Source: Marinobacter sediminum (GTDB taxonomy: Bacteria > Pseudomonadota > Gammaproteobacteria > Pseudomonadales > Oleiphilaceae). Taken from it: a DNA stretch of 64,000 nt. Of the stretch, positions 55,648 to 62,288 are shown one piece after another. The notes under the pieces are model-generated. The model saw only the letters and a program-made list of their open reading frames with translations. It ran no database searches and was not told the origin of the DNA. A program made the translations under genes and the position numbers. The stretch lies in NCBI RefSeq assembly GCF_023657445.1, contig NZ_JAGTWY010000001.1:1116001-1180000 (forward strand). Direction: 5' to 3'. Numbering within the stretch: position 1 is the stretch's first letter; each line of letters starts with the position of its first letter.

Positions 55648-56847
55648 TTGATCGACGTTGCACTTCTGTCCGTGCCCATCGTGGCTGCTGCAGTGGGCTG
55701 GTTTACGAACTGGCTAGCTATCCAGATGTCCTTCTACCCCGTTCAGTTTATAGGGGTAGGGTTCATTGGCTGGCAGGGGGTGATACCCAGAAAGGCCGAG
55801 AAAATGGCCCATATCTGCATTGACCAGACCTTGCAGCATTTCGGTGACCTGAATGCCGTTTACCGGAAACTTGAGCCCCAAAAGATCGTCGAACAGGTCA
55901 TTTCGCAGGTAACCCCCAGGCTGGATGAATACATTGACGAAGTCATGTACGAAATTCAGCCGGTGTTGTGGGACAACCTGCCACTGTTTGCGAAAAACCG
56001 GATCTACCGGTGGGCCAGGGAGCAGCTGCCTTCCCGCGTGGAAGAGCTGGTTGAGGACTTTGGCGATGATCTTGATGACCTGGTCGATCTCAAAGCCTTG
56101 CTGAGCCGTGAGCTGGAGCAGCACCCGGATTTTATGAACCGCATTTTCAAACAGGCCGGCGCGGTGGAGTTAAAGTCCGTGATCAATCGGGGCGCCATTG
56201 TTGGTGGCATACTGGGCGCGTTCCTCGCACCGCTCTGGAGTCATTACCCGGAGCCCTGGCTCTTACCGGCAGGGGGCTTTGTTGTCGGATTTATCACGAA
56301 CTGGATTGCCATCAACCTGATTTTTTCACCAGTCAAACCAAGACGAGTGCTGTTCTGGAAAGTTCAGGGTCTTTTTCTGCGCAGGCAGCCTGAGATAGGT
56401 GATGTCTGGGCCAGGCTTGTGGCAGAAGAGCTGATCACCGTTGAAAAAGTGGCCGATGCCATGATTAACGGAGGCCGTGGTGACAGAACCCGAGCCATTA
56501 TCCAGAAGCATTTACGACCTCTGCTGGATAATTCGGCCGTCATGAGGCTGACGGCACAAGTTACCGTTGGCATGACCGGTTACACTGAGCTCAAAAAAGC
56601 GATGAACCAAAAGGCAATACTGGCCACACGGGATGTGTTCAGTGACCCGGCCTTTAATCGAGAGCGGGCGCCGGTGGTTGCAGAGGTCCTTTCGGGTCAG
56701 ATGAAGGCTCTGGCTCCCCGGGAGTTTCAGAATATCCTTCGGCCCGCCTTTCGGGAGGAGGAGCTTCAGCTGATGTTCGTAGGTGGTATCTTTGGGGCTC
56801 TGGCCGGCGCTATTCAGTTTTTCTCGCTGGTGTACCTGCCATTTTAA
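55648..56847 (+). CDS. DUF445 family membrane protein
   Basis: A 399-residue protein with a membrane segment at each end and a central hydrophobic hairpin (about 190-230). A TTG start (55648) begins the first helix directly. The first segment contains GWFTNWLAIQMSFYPV (about 17-32), and the central one repeats it as GFITNWIAINLIFSPV (about 214-229), pointing to an internal duplication. Function of DUF445 is unknown. It follows nfuA after a 218-base gap without a recognised gene, and a small TM protein follows it 46 bases later. Confidence 0.85.
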   Translation: MIDVALLSVPIVAAAVGWFTNWLAIQMSFYPVQFIGVGFIGWQGVIPRKAEKMAHICIDQTLQHFGDLNAVYRKLEPQKIVEQVISQVTPRLDEYIDEVMYEIQPVLWDNLPLFAKNRIYRWAREQLPSRVEELVEDFGDDLDDLVDLKALLSRELEQHPDFMNRIFKQAGAVELKSVINRGAIVGGILGAFLAPLWSHYPEPWLLPAGGFVVGFITNWIAINLIFSPVKPRRVLFWKVQGLFLRRQPEIGDVWARLVAEELITVEKVADAMINGGRGDRTRAIIQKHLRPLLDNSAVMRLTAQVTVGMTGYTELKKAMNQKAILATRDVFSDPAFNRERAPVVAEVLSGQMKALAPREFQNILRPAFREEELQLMFVGGIFGALAGAIQFFSLVYLPF

Positions 56848-56893
56848 GCAATGATCAGTGTTCGAGCTTCTATCGGGCACAAGGAGAGGCAAG

Positions 56894-57256
56894 ATGCCGG
56901 TATGGGGAGTGATTGCAATACAGGTTCTGGCGACAGCAACCAGCGTCGGTCTGGTGCTTTGGGGTTTCTGGGAATGGATTGTTCGTCCACATCTCGACCG
57001 GAAGGTAGAAGAGTTGATTGCTGCTTCCAGGGAAATCGAGCCTGGTGTAACCCGTGGTGTAAAAAAGGGGGTTGCTGAAACGCTGCGGGAACTGCCCGAA
57101 AATGCCCTGGACGGCACCGTAAAGGACTCTACCCGTCAGTTTCTGAAGTTCGGGTCCGGGCTGTTTGAAAACGGACTCAGCAGTTTTCTCGGAAACGCTG
57201 CTGACCTGGAGAGAAAATCCGGCAGCGAGCGTAACGGGGAGAAACCCGGCGACTAA
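56894..57256 (+). CDS. Small single-pass membrane protein, unknown function
   Basis: A 120-residue protein with one N-terminal helix (about 3-28), then an amphipathic region VEELIAASREIEPGVTRGVKKGVAETLRELP and a polar tail. The start at 56894 is preceded by an excellent AAGGAGAGG; a codon 12 residues earlier lacks this. It follows the DUF445 gene on the same strand and probably shares its transcript. I recognise no family. The stop lies 3 bases from the stop of the converging tusE, with no terminator between. Confidence 0.7.
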   Translation: MPVWGVIAIQVLATATSVGLVLWGFWEWIVRPHLDRKVEELIAASREIEPGVTRGVKKGVAETLRELPENALDGTVKDSTRQFLKFGSGLFENGLSSFLGNAADLERKSGSERNGEKPGD

Positions 57257-57259
57257 TGG

Positions 57260-57586
57260 TCAAAGGCAGTTTGTCGGCCTGGGCAGGCCAGCGATCCGGC
57301 AGGCAGTTTTGGCAGGTGTTCCCGGGAAAAGCTGCATAAGGTAAATGCTATTGCCTTTCTCCTCGCCCATCGCTTCCTTGACGGCTTTGACAAAAAGCCT
57401 GTTCGAGGGTGGAGAGATTTCATGTTGTTTGTAAAAATCTCTCAGGAAGCTAATGATTTCCCAATGGTTTTCATCTAACGTCAGCCCGTCTTCAGAAGCT
57501 ATGTTCTCGGCGACTGCCGGACTCCAGGTCCAGGCATCCTCCAGGAAGCCTTCGTTATTTCGTTTAGGGGGTGCGGTATTGGTCAT
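57260..57586 (-). CDS. tusE: Sulfurtransferase TusE (DsrC family)
   Basis: A 108-residue DsrC-fold protein. It accepts sulfur from TusBCD and passes it to MnmA for 2-thiouridine in tRNA. The conserved C-terminal GLPRPTNCL carries the penultimate active cysteine; LFPGTPAKTACRIAG precedes it. It has one C-terminal Cys plus an upstream Cys in KTAC. The gene is last in tusD-tusC-tusB-tusE on the minus strand; the tusB stop is 3 bases upstream of its start. Confidence 0.92.
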   Translation of the reverse strand: MTNTAPPKRNNEGFLEDAWTWSPAVAENIASEDGLTLDENHWEIISFLRDFYKQHEISPPSNRLFVKAVKEAMGEEKGNSIYLMQLFPGTPAKTACRIAGLPRPTNCL

Positions 57587-57589
57587 GGC

Positions 57590-57880
57590 TTACCAGCTGA
57601 TTACCCGTTGAGCTTGCAGTGTAAGAGCCACCATCTCCGTATAGTCTACGTAGTGGGCTTCGCCCGGGTTTTTCCCGAGTCCTCTGGCGCAGGCATCGGA
57701 GCTGAGGGCATAGAGTCGGCCTGCCTTAAGGTTGTGAGCGCCCTCGAGAGCCACCACTCCATTTTCTGTTAGTAGCAGGGCGTCGTCAGCTCCGAGCATA
57801 CTCAGGCATTCCTTAAAGCGGGGATGCTCTGGCGTCTTGTTAAGAATATGCAGTGTGTTGAGCGAAATCATAGTCATCAC
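57590..57880 (-). CDS. tusB: Sulfurtransferase complex subunit TusB (DsrH family)
   Basis: A 96-residue subunit of TusBCD. Typical features are LHILNKTPEHPRFKECLSML, LLLTENGVVAL and the end YTEMVALTLQAQRVISW. It has no catalytic cysteine equivalent to TusD. It lies between tusC (25 bases upstream) and tusE (3 bases downstream). The start could be at 57880 or 3 bases later (two adjacent Met codons). Confidence 0.9.
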   Translation of the reverse strand: MMTMISLNTLHILNKTPEHPRFKECLSMLGADDALLLTENGVVALEGAHNLKAGRLYALSSDACARGLGKNPGEAHYVDYTEMVALTLQAQRVISW

Positions 57881-57905
57881 CCGTGATCATCCCACTGAAT
57901 CCCCG

Positions 57906-58256
57906 TCAGCCGGAGAAAACCGTTTGTGTGTATTGTGCCAGAAGGTGAGCATCCGCGGACGTAAGGGTCACTCCATCCGGCAAATCCGTTGCATTGAGGC
58001 CATAGCGTTGGCATGACATGCGATCGGCCAGGATGGTGTCTATCCCGAAAACCGGGGCCGCCGCCAGGTTTTTTTCAACCGATTTTTGCTCAATGGCTGA
58101 CGCATCCTGCCCCTTACGTAGCCAGTTCACGCCAGTGCCGGTAAAGAGCAGTGTCACGGGCTGGTCGAATGCTGCCAGCGAAAAGGCCATGTCCAGTGCC
58201 TCACGGCCAGCCCAGGTGCCATAAGGAGGCTGATCCACGATAATCAGCATACCCAT
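57906..58256 (-). CDS. tusC: Sulfurtransferase complex subunit TusC (DsrF family)
   Basis: A 116-residue DsrE/F-fold protein with IIVDQPPYGTWAGREALDMA at the start and the end of the fold in VTLTSADAHLLAQ. It is the middle subunit of TusBCD, the sulfur relay for tRNA 2-thiouridine. Start at 58256 with GGAG 7-10 bases upstream; an earlier start adds 43 residues inside tusD. The tusD stop lies 1 base away. Confidence 0.9.
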   Translation of the reverse strand: MGMLIIVDQPPYGTWAGREALDMAFSLAAFDQPVTLLFTGTGVNWLRKGQDASAIEQKSVEKNLAAAPVFGIDTILADRMSCQRYGLNATDLPDGVTLTSADAHLLAQYTQTVFSG

Positions 58257-58257
58257 A

Positions 58258-58674
58258 CTAATCTCCAGCGTGGAAGTAGAGGGTTCTTGAAGATTTGATA
58301 TTGCCTTCCACCCATTCTCCGAGTCCGGCAATGGTAAATGGAGGCAGCAGGTTGCTCGCAGTGAGTTCGTAACGCTGCTTTTCACCTTCGTCGATCAGGC
58401 CACGGCGCAGGGCCGACGCGATGCATGCGATGCCGGGGACACCGTGCTCCTGCAAAAAGCCGGCCCACGTTCGGGGCCAGTGAGTCTCATCAGATGGCGG
58501 TGTGACCAGCGCAGAGGCCAGGTGCACGCCGTCGCCGTAAAGAAACACCCGGTCGAGGCTATGGCCCTGCTCAAGAGCCGCCCTGGCAAATGCCAGCGCG
58601 GTCTGGGGCGCCTGGGAGGAATAGGGGGCGCCGGTAATAACCAGGGTAAACGATTCAGAGCTTGAGTCGGTCAT
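58258..58674 (-). CDS. tusD: Sulfurtransferase complex subunit TusD (DsrE family)
   Basis: A 138-residue subunit that carries the reactive cysteine of TusBCD. The N-terminal TLVITGAPYSSQAPQTALAFARA and FLYGDGVHLAS are typical; the active Cys is in GIACIASALRRGL. It starts the tusDCBE run on the minus strand. Upstream, the terminator at 58717-58739 separates it from the BI-1-like gene. Confidence 0.92.
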   Translation of the reverse strand: MTDSSSESFTLVITGAPYSSQAPQTALAFARAALEQGHSLDRVFLYGDGVHLASALVTPPSDETHWPRTWAGFLQEHGVPGIACIASALRRGLIDEGEKQRYELTASNLLPPFTIAGLGEWVEGNIKSSRTLYFHAGD

Positions 58675-58716
58675 GCTGATGCGTCTTGCCAGAAGGCTTT
58701 TCAGTTTACAGAAAGC

Positions 58717-58739
58717 AAAAACCCCGGCAAGAGCCGGGG
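58717..58739 (-). terminator. Intrinsic terminator of the BI-1-like gene
   Basis: CCCCGGC (58722-58728) and GCCGGGG (58733-58739) pair around AAGA. On the minus strand the hairpin is followed by a T-run (58717-58721), placing it just after the stop at 58768. Confidence 0.85.
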
Positions 58740-58767
58740 CTTATTGATTCCGGGGCACGCCCTGGTA

Positions 58768-59487
58768 TCAATCGTTACCGCTGAACGCGGAGATCAGGTG
58801 GAGCAGGGCAAGGAACAAGTTGTAGATGTTCAGGTACAGCCCGGTGGTGGCCATGATGTAGTTCTGTTCACCGCCGTTAATGATGCGGCTTGTGTCGTAA
58901 AGGATGAAGCCAGACATCAGGAAAACGATGGCGGCACTAATTGCCAGGCTGAACGCTGTTATCTCGACGCCAAAGAAGCTTGCAACGATGGCACCCAGAG
59001 CGGCAATCAGTACAACAACCAGGCCGGCTACCAGCATGCCTCGCATGAAGCTGAAGTCTTTCTTCGTGGTCAGGACATATCCGGACAGGGCGAAGAAGAC
59101 GAGTGCAGTTCCACCAAGGGCCTGCATAACGATCTGGCTACCGTTTGAAAACTGCAGGTAATAATTCAGTGTCGGGCCAAGAGAGAGCCCAAGAAGGCCG
59201 GTGAAAGCGAAGACCACGCCAATGCCAGCGCCACTGTTTGCTGTCCGCGGAAGAACGAACCAGACCAACGCCAGAGCACCCAGGCTGCAGAGCAGGCTGG
59301 TACCGCGGCCAAGGCCGACATACATGGATGCTGCTGCCATTACTGTGCTGAACAGCAACGTCATTGCCAGCAATGTGTAGGTATTTTTCAGAACTTTGGA
59401 AGCTTCCGGGCTGATCGCATCCGTGGCAGAGCCGCGGGCAATCATGTTTCCCCGATTCTGCTGGTATGTACTCTCTCGGTTTTGCAT
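58768..59487 (-). CDS. Bax inhibitor-1/YccA family membrane protein
   Basis: A 239-residue protein with seven predicted membrane helices after a polar N-terminal 35 residues. The final helix and end NIYNLFLALLHLISAFSGND, with the conserved LYDTSRII segment before it, identify the BI-1/YccA/YbhL group. YccA of E. coli modulates FtsH; other members affect ion or stress balance, so the function here is inferred. Start at 59487 with GGAGAGAAAG; an earlier frame adds 38 basic residues not typical of the family. It stands alone between tusDCBE and the tRNA gene. Confidence 0.88.
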   Translation of the reverse strand: MQNRESTYQQNRGNMIARGSATDAISPEASKVLKNTYTLLAMTLLFSTVMAAASMYVGLGRGTSLLCSLGALALVWFVLPRTANSGAGIGVVFAFTGLLGLSLGPTLNYYLQFSNGSQIVMQALGGTALVFFALSGYVLTTKKDFSFMRGMLVAGLVVVLIAALGAIVASFFGVEITAFSLAISAAIVFLMSGFILYDTSRIINGGEQNYIMATTGLYLNIYNLFLALLHLISAFSGND

Positions 59488-59678
59488 CTTTCTCTCCGTT
59501 GGGTTCCTGCTTTTTAATCGCGGAACATCCATGAACTGTAAATGAAACAGATTGAGGAATCTACGATAGATGATAGTGCCGCTTTCTGGACTTTCAATCA
59601 TTTACGACCGAAAACTACCCCATGGATTCCATTAAATAGAGTTAATGTTTAAAAATGAGGCGGGTTTTATGCAGGGCG

Positions 59679-59706
59679 TTGACAGCACAGGCAATTCCGG
59701 TATCAT
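59679..59706 (+). promoter_or_regulatory. Promoter of tRNA-Ser
   Basis: A perfect TTGACA (59679-59684) and TATCAT (59701-59706), 16 bases apart, end 36 bases before the tRNA, as expected for a strong stable-RNA promoter. Confidence 0.75.
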
Positions 59707-59742
59707 GCTCACCGCTGTCTCAGAGGCAGTAATGGAAAAAAC

Positions 59743-59833
59743 GGTGGGCTGGCAGAGTGGCTTAATGCAGCGGTCTTGAAAACCGCCGAAGGTTTGTAGC
59801 CTTCCCGGGGTTCGAATCCCTGGCCCACCGCCA
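59743..59833 (+). tRNA. tRNA-Ser (UGA)
   Basis: 91 bases including encoded CCA. The acceptor arms are GGTGGGC (59743-59749) and GCCCACC (59823-59829) with a G discriminator. The anticodon stem-loop GCGGTCTTGAAAACCGC has anticodon TGA. A long variable arm, the class II mark of tRNA-Ser, precedes the T-arm CCGGGGTTCGAATCCCTGG. It reads UCA-type serine codons. It borders an AT-rich, gene-poor region, consistent with use as an integration site. Confidence 0.97.
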
Positions 59834-59911
59834 TTTTTTCAAGCTTTTCAGCATATCCCGATCCTCTATCCTTTCTCCGAATTGTCCGAAAGCGTCCTTA
59901 CGCAACGCGAC

Positions 59912-59931
59912 TTTTATACACTTGTATAAAA
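59912..59931. promoter_or_regulatory. Perfect 9-bp palindrome, operator-like
   Basis: TTTTATACA and TGTATAAAA are perfect inverted half-sites separated by CT, 20 bp in all. The symmetry and length suit a dimeric repressor operator. No regulator gene is nearby. Confidence 0.4.
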
Positions 59932-60037
59932 CAGGTTTGAAAACCGGGCGAATTTTACCTCTGTTACTCGGTTTGCCTCTAGCGGAATAGGCACCCGTTT
60001 TATGTAGCCTAAGATAGGTTTTAACACCGCTTTTTAA

Positions 60038-60096
60038 GCCGCGAGTTCGCCAATAGGGGCGCCGCTAAACAAAAGCGGACATTCGCGGCCTCAATT
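60038..60096 (+). other. Possible folded RNA element with T-run
   Basis: An outer stem GCCGCGA (60038-60044) / TCGCGGC (60083-60089) encloses two hairpins: CGCC/GGCG (60048-60051, 60058-60061) and CCGCT/AGCGG (60062-60066, 60074-60078). TCAATTTTT follows. It resembles a small three-way junction ending in a terminator, but no known RNA family was recognised. Short stems in GC-rich DNA can arise by chance. Confidence 0.35.
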
Positions 60097-60286
60097 TTTC
60101 TCCCGTTTAAGGCTGGGCGTAGTGGCAGTCTCACCTAGTTGCTCTTTGAGGGCGCTTTAGACTCCCGACGTTTCGCGCTTCTATCCCGGAGCGCAATTCC
60201 CGGCCGGAAAATGAGGCTTCGGAAGCGGGAGCTTGCCACCCTGATTTTTCAGATAAATCTTATTCTTGGCTGAGTACGTCCTGAGC

Positions 60287-60584
60287 TCATTGCCAGGCGG
60301 CAATAGTCTCTAGAAAGCCTATTGAATTCATGCCCGGCACCAGCGCGTGCTCAATTTCCTCGCGCGTGAGGCCCAGTTCGAGACTGCGGTGAACATGGGA
60401 TTGCAATGCTGATTGGCGTCCGGCACCCACGCAAACCCCCAGTTCACCAAAGCGCGCATTTTTCATCCAGAGGGCCAGCCTCGGCAAGGGTCTTGCCGAC
60501 CTATTCGTGAGCCTGTTGCAGCTCCGGAAATCGCTTGCTGAAGGAAACGAAGGTTTTGGGGAGTTCGCTGCTATTCTTATTCAT
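60287..60584 (-). pseudogene. Decayed carboxymuconolactone-decarboxylase (AhpD-like) gene
   Basis: On the minus strand from ATG 60584 the frame reads MNKNSSELPKTFVSFSKRF, then ELQQAHE, then a TAG (60501-60503) at codon 28. Translation past the stop continues VGKTLAEAGPLDEK, typical of this family's start. A frame change in an A5 run (60459-60463) is needed to continue into GELGVCVGAGRQSALQSHVHR and LTREEIEHALVPGMNSIGF, the conserved core, ending at TGA 60287. The full length would be about 98 residues, normal for AhpD/CMD proteins. At least two lesions are present, so it is inactive unless the sequence has errors. No role is implied. Confidence 0.7.
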
Positions 60585-60795
60585 GAGATTTTCTCGCTGG
60601 TAGAGGCTGGCTTCGGCAGGATTTACTCATTTCGAATGACAGCCTGTGATGTGAAAATAACTCTAACCAAGCATGCAACGATTTTAGGAGATGGTTACAC
60701 GGTGATATCACTATGCACAGCTATAAAGTACGCAGATCATGCCTGAATGCCGACACGCGGCAGGCCACCTTCAATCCCGAGTTTGAGCCTTAACC

Positions 60796-61203
60796 ATGAG
60801 AGTTATTGTCCGTTATTTTTTCCGCACCCTGCGCTTGATTCTGACGCCCTTTATTTTGCTCAGCGAAAAACTCAATACCCCCAAAAGCCTTTCCCGCACC
60901 GCTGAAGAGCAGGCCCTCGCTGACGAGGCCAGCAAAAATCTCGCTCTTTACCAGTTTAGCGCCTGCCCGTTCTGCATGAAGATACGAAAGGAAATTGCCC
61001 GCCTTGGCCTGAACATTGAAACCCGCAATGCCCAGCATTACCCGCAGTATCGTGCAGCGCTGGAGGCCGGTGGCGGCTCCATTAAAGTGCCTTGTCTGAA
61101 GGTTCAGCGGGATGACGGCAGTGAGCGCTGGCTCTAAGAGTCCGACGAGATCAAGGCATGGCTGCAGGAACGATTCGAGCCGGCCTGGGTCCGTCAGAGC
61201 TGA
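60796..61203 (+). pseudogene. Glutaredoxin/GST-N domain gene with in-frame stop
   Basis: ATG 60796 opens a frame with an N-terminal hydrophobic segment (about 1-25) and a thioredoxin-fold domain: LYQFSACPFCMKIRKEIARL with the CPFC active site, then GSIKVPCLKVQRDDG. After ERWL comes TAA (61135-61137), then in the same frame ESDEIKAWLQERFEPAW to TGA 61201-61203. The family normally reads WLYESDEI here, so a Tyr codon has become TAA by one base. The full length would be about 134 residues. The truncated form keeps the active site but loses the last helix. Confidence 0.72.
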
Positions 61204-61267
61204 AGCGACTAAAGCAGCTGGAGCCCATGCATCGGTGCTAAATGCTATCCGTTTCTGAGTCCGCATC

Positions 61268-62164
61268 ATGAGTGAAAACCTTCCCGTTTTATTCGGGATT
61301 TACCCGGTGTTTTTGTCAGGAATCACTCTGGCTTGGCTGCTCTGTCTGCAACGGTGCAGTTGGCCGAATTGGATCGCGCGGGTATTGGCGTGCGGAAGTA
61401 TCATTGCTTTCACTTTTATGACGGGACCTTGGGCCTTCACGAGTTATTACTTGCGATACGTTTTTCTCGTGCTATTCGCCTTAACCGTTGTTTTGTCTTA
61501 TTTCCGAATAGAACGCCGTAACCCTCACTTTGGAATCTGCGCTGATCGAATCCCGATTGCCTCGATATTTGTTTTTCTTCTTTTTGCGGTTCTGAATGCT
61601 CTGGCCCTAAAGTCCTATTATCCATCTGGGCGGACGATTGACGTAACTTTTCCGCTCAGATCAGGCACCTATTACGTGCTACAAGGGGGCGGCAGTATAG
61701 TGACGAATCCTTTCCATGCGCTGGCCGGCAACAAGAAGGCCATAGATATCGTTAAGCTAAACCCGCTCGGCAATCAGGCAGAAAATATACCGCCGCGAGT
61801 GCTGAGTGACTATCAAATCTTTGGCGAGAAACTCTACAGTCCATGCCACGGGCGAATTTTAGAGGTTCGTGACAGCTTGCCGGATAATCCTCCGGGACAC
61901 CCCGATACAAAGCACCCGAAAGGTAATTACATAGTGCTGCTGTGTCCCATGGGGGATATTTTGATGGCTCACCTGAGGCAAGAAAGCATTATGGTAAGGC
62001 CTGGCCAGGTCGTAACCGAGAGCCAGCCGTTGGCTGAAATCGGCAATTCAGGAAATACGCTTGAGCCACACCTGCATATTGAGGCAACGAGAGACGGCAA
62101 ACCGACATGGCTTAGTTTTAACGGACTCTCGTTGTCGATTAATAGCCTGATAACGAGAAAGTGA
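61268..62164 (+). CDS. Multi-pass membrane protein with M23/LytM-like domain
   Basis: A 298-residue protein. Four membrane helices (about 5-25, 33-55, 60-80, 95-113) are followed by an extracytoplasmic M23-like domain (about 130-298). The C-terminal metal motif HLH (His268, His270) in NTLEPHLHIEA and the GDILMAHL strand are present. The usual first motif HxxxD is KKAID here (Asp160 kept, His replaced by Lys156), so peptidase activity is doubtful; the nearest His is in NPFHALAG. It may bind, not cut, peptidoglycan. The start is preceded by a weak GAG. The next gene is 124 bases downstream on the same strand. Confidence 0.72.
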   Translation: MSENLPVLFGIYPVFLSGITLAWLLCLQRCSWPNWIARVLACGSIIAFTFMTGPWAFTSYYLRYVFLVLFALTVVLSYFRIERRNPHFGICADRIPIASIFVFLLFAVLNALALKSYYPSGRTIDVTFPLRSGTYYVLQGGGSIVTNPFHALAGNKKAIDIVKLNPLGNQAENIPPRVLSDYQIFGEKLYSPCHGRILEVRDSLPDNPPGHPDTKHPKGNYIVLLCPMGDILMAHLRQESIMVRPGQVVTESQPLAEIGNSGNTLEPHLHIEATRDGKPTWLSFNGLSLSINSLITRK

Positions 62165-62288
62165 AAAATACATAACAATGCGAACGACGAGGCCAAAAAA
62201 GGCGACCTCGAAAAGGGAGAAAGCCAAGGTCTGCCTGTAAGGTGACGGCATTCGGCCTGTCTTGCATGACCGGCGTGGCGAGGATTAT

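Larger units (their letters stand above)
59834..60286. other. Gene-less 453-base stretch after tRNA-Ser
   Basis: No credible coding region was found. The stretch begins with a T-run that may end the tRNA transcript, then holds a perfect 20-bp palindrome (59912-59931), a nested hairpin element with a T-run (60038-60096), and a weaker structured segment bounded by CTCCCG (60162-60167) and CGGGAG (60226-60231) with an inner hairpin GCGCT/AGCGC (175-194 of the same hundred). It is lower in GC than the genes before the tRNA. It ends at the stop of a decayed gene. Confidence 0.7.

Noticed and set aside
59834..60286. Integron attC-like site in the gene-less stretch
   Set aside because: Stems are present, but the conserved attC core boxes (RYYYAAC / GTTRRRY) do not sit at the right ends, and no integrase or cassette gene is seen.
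60507..60746. 79-residue plus-strand frame
   Set aside because: It runs antisense to the decayed AhpD-like gene in its first part and shows no ribosome site or family pattern.
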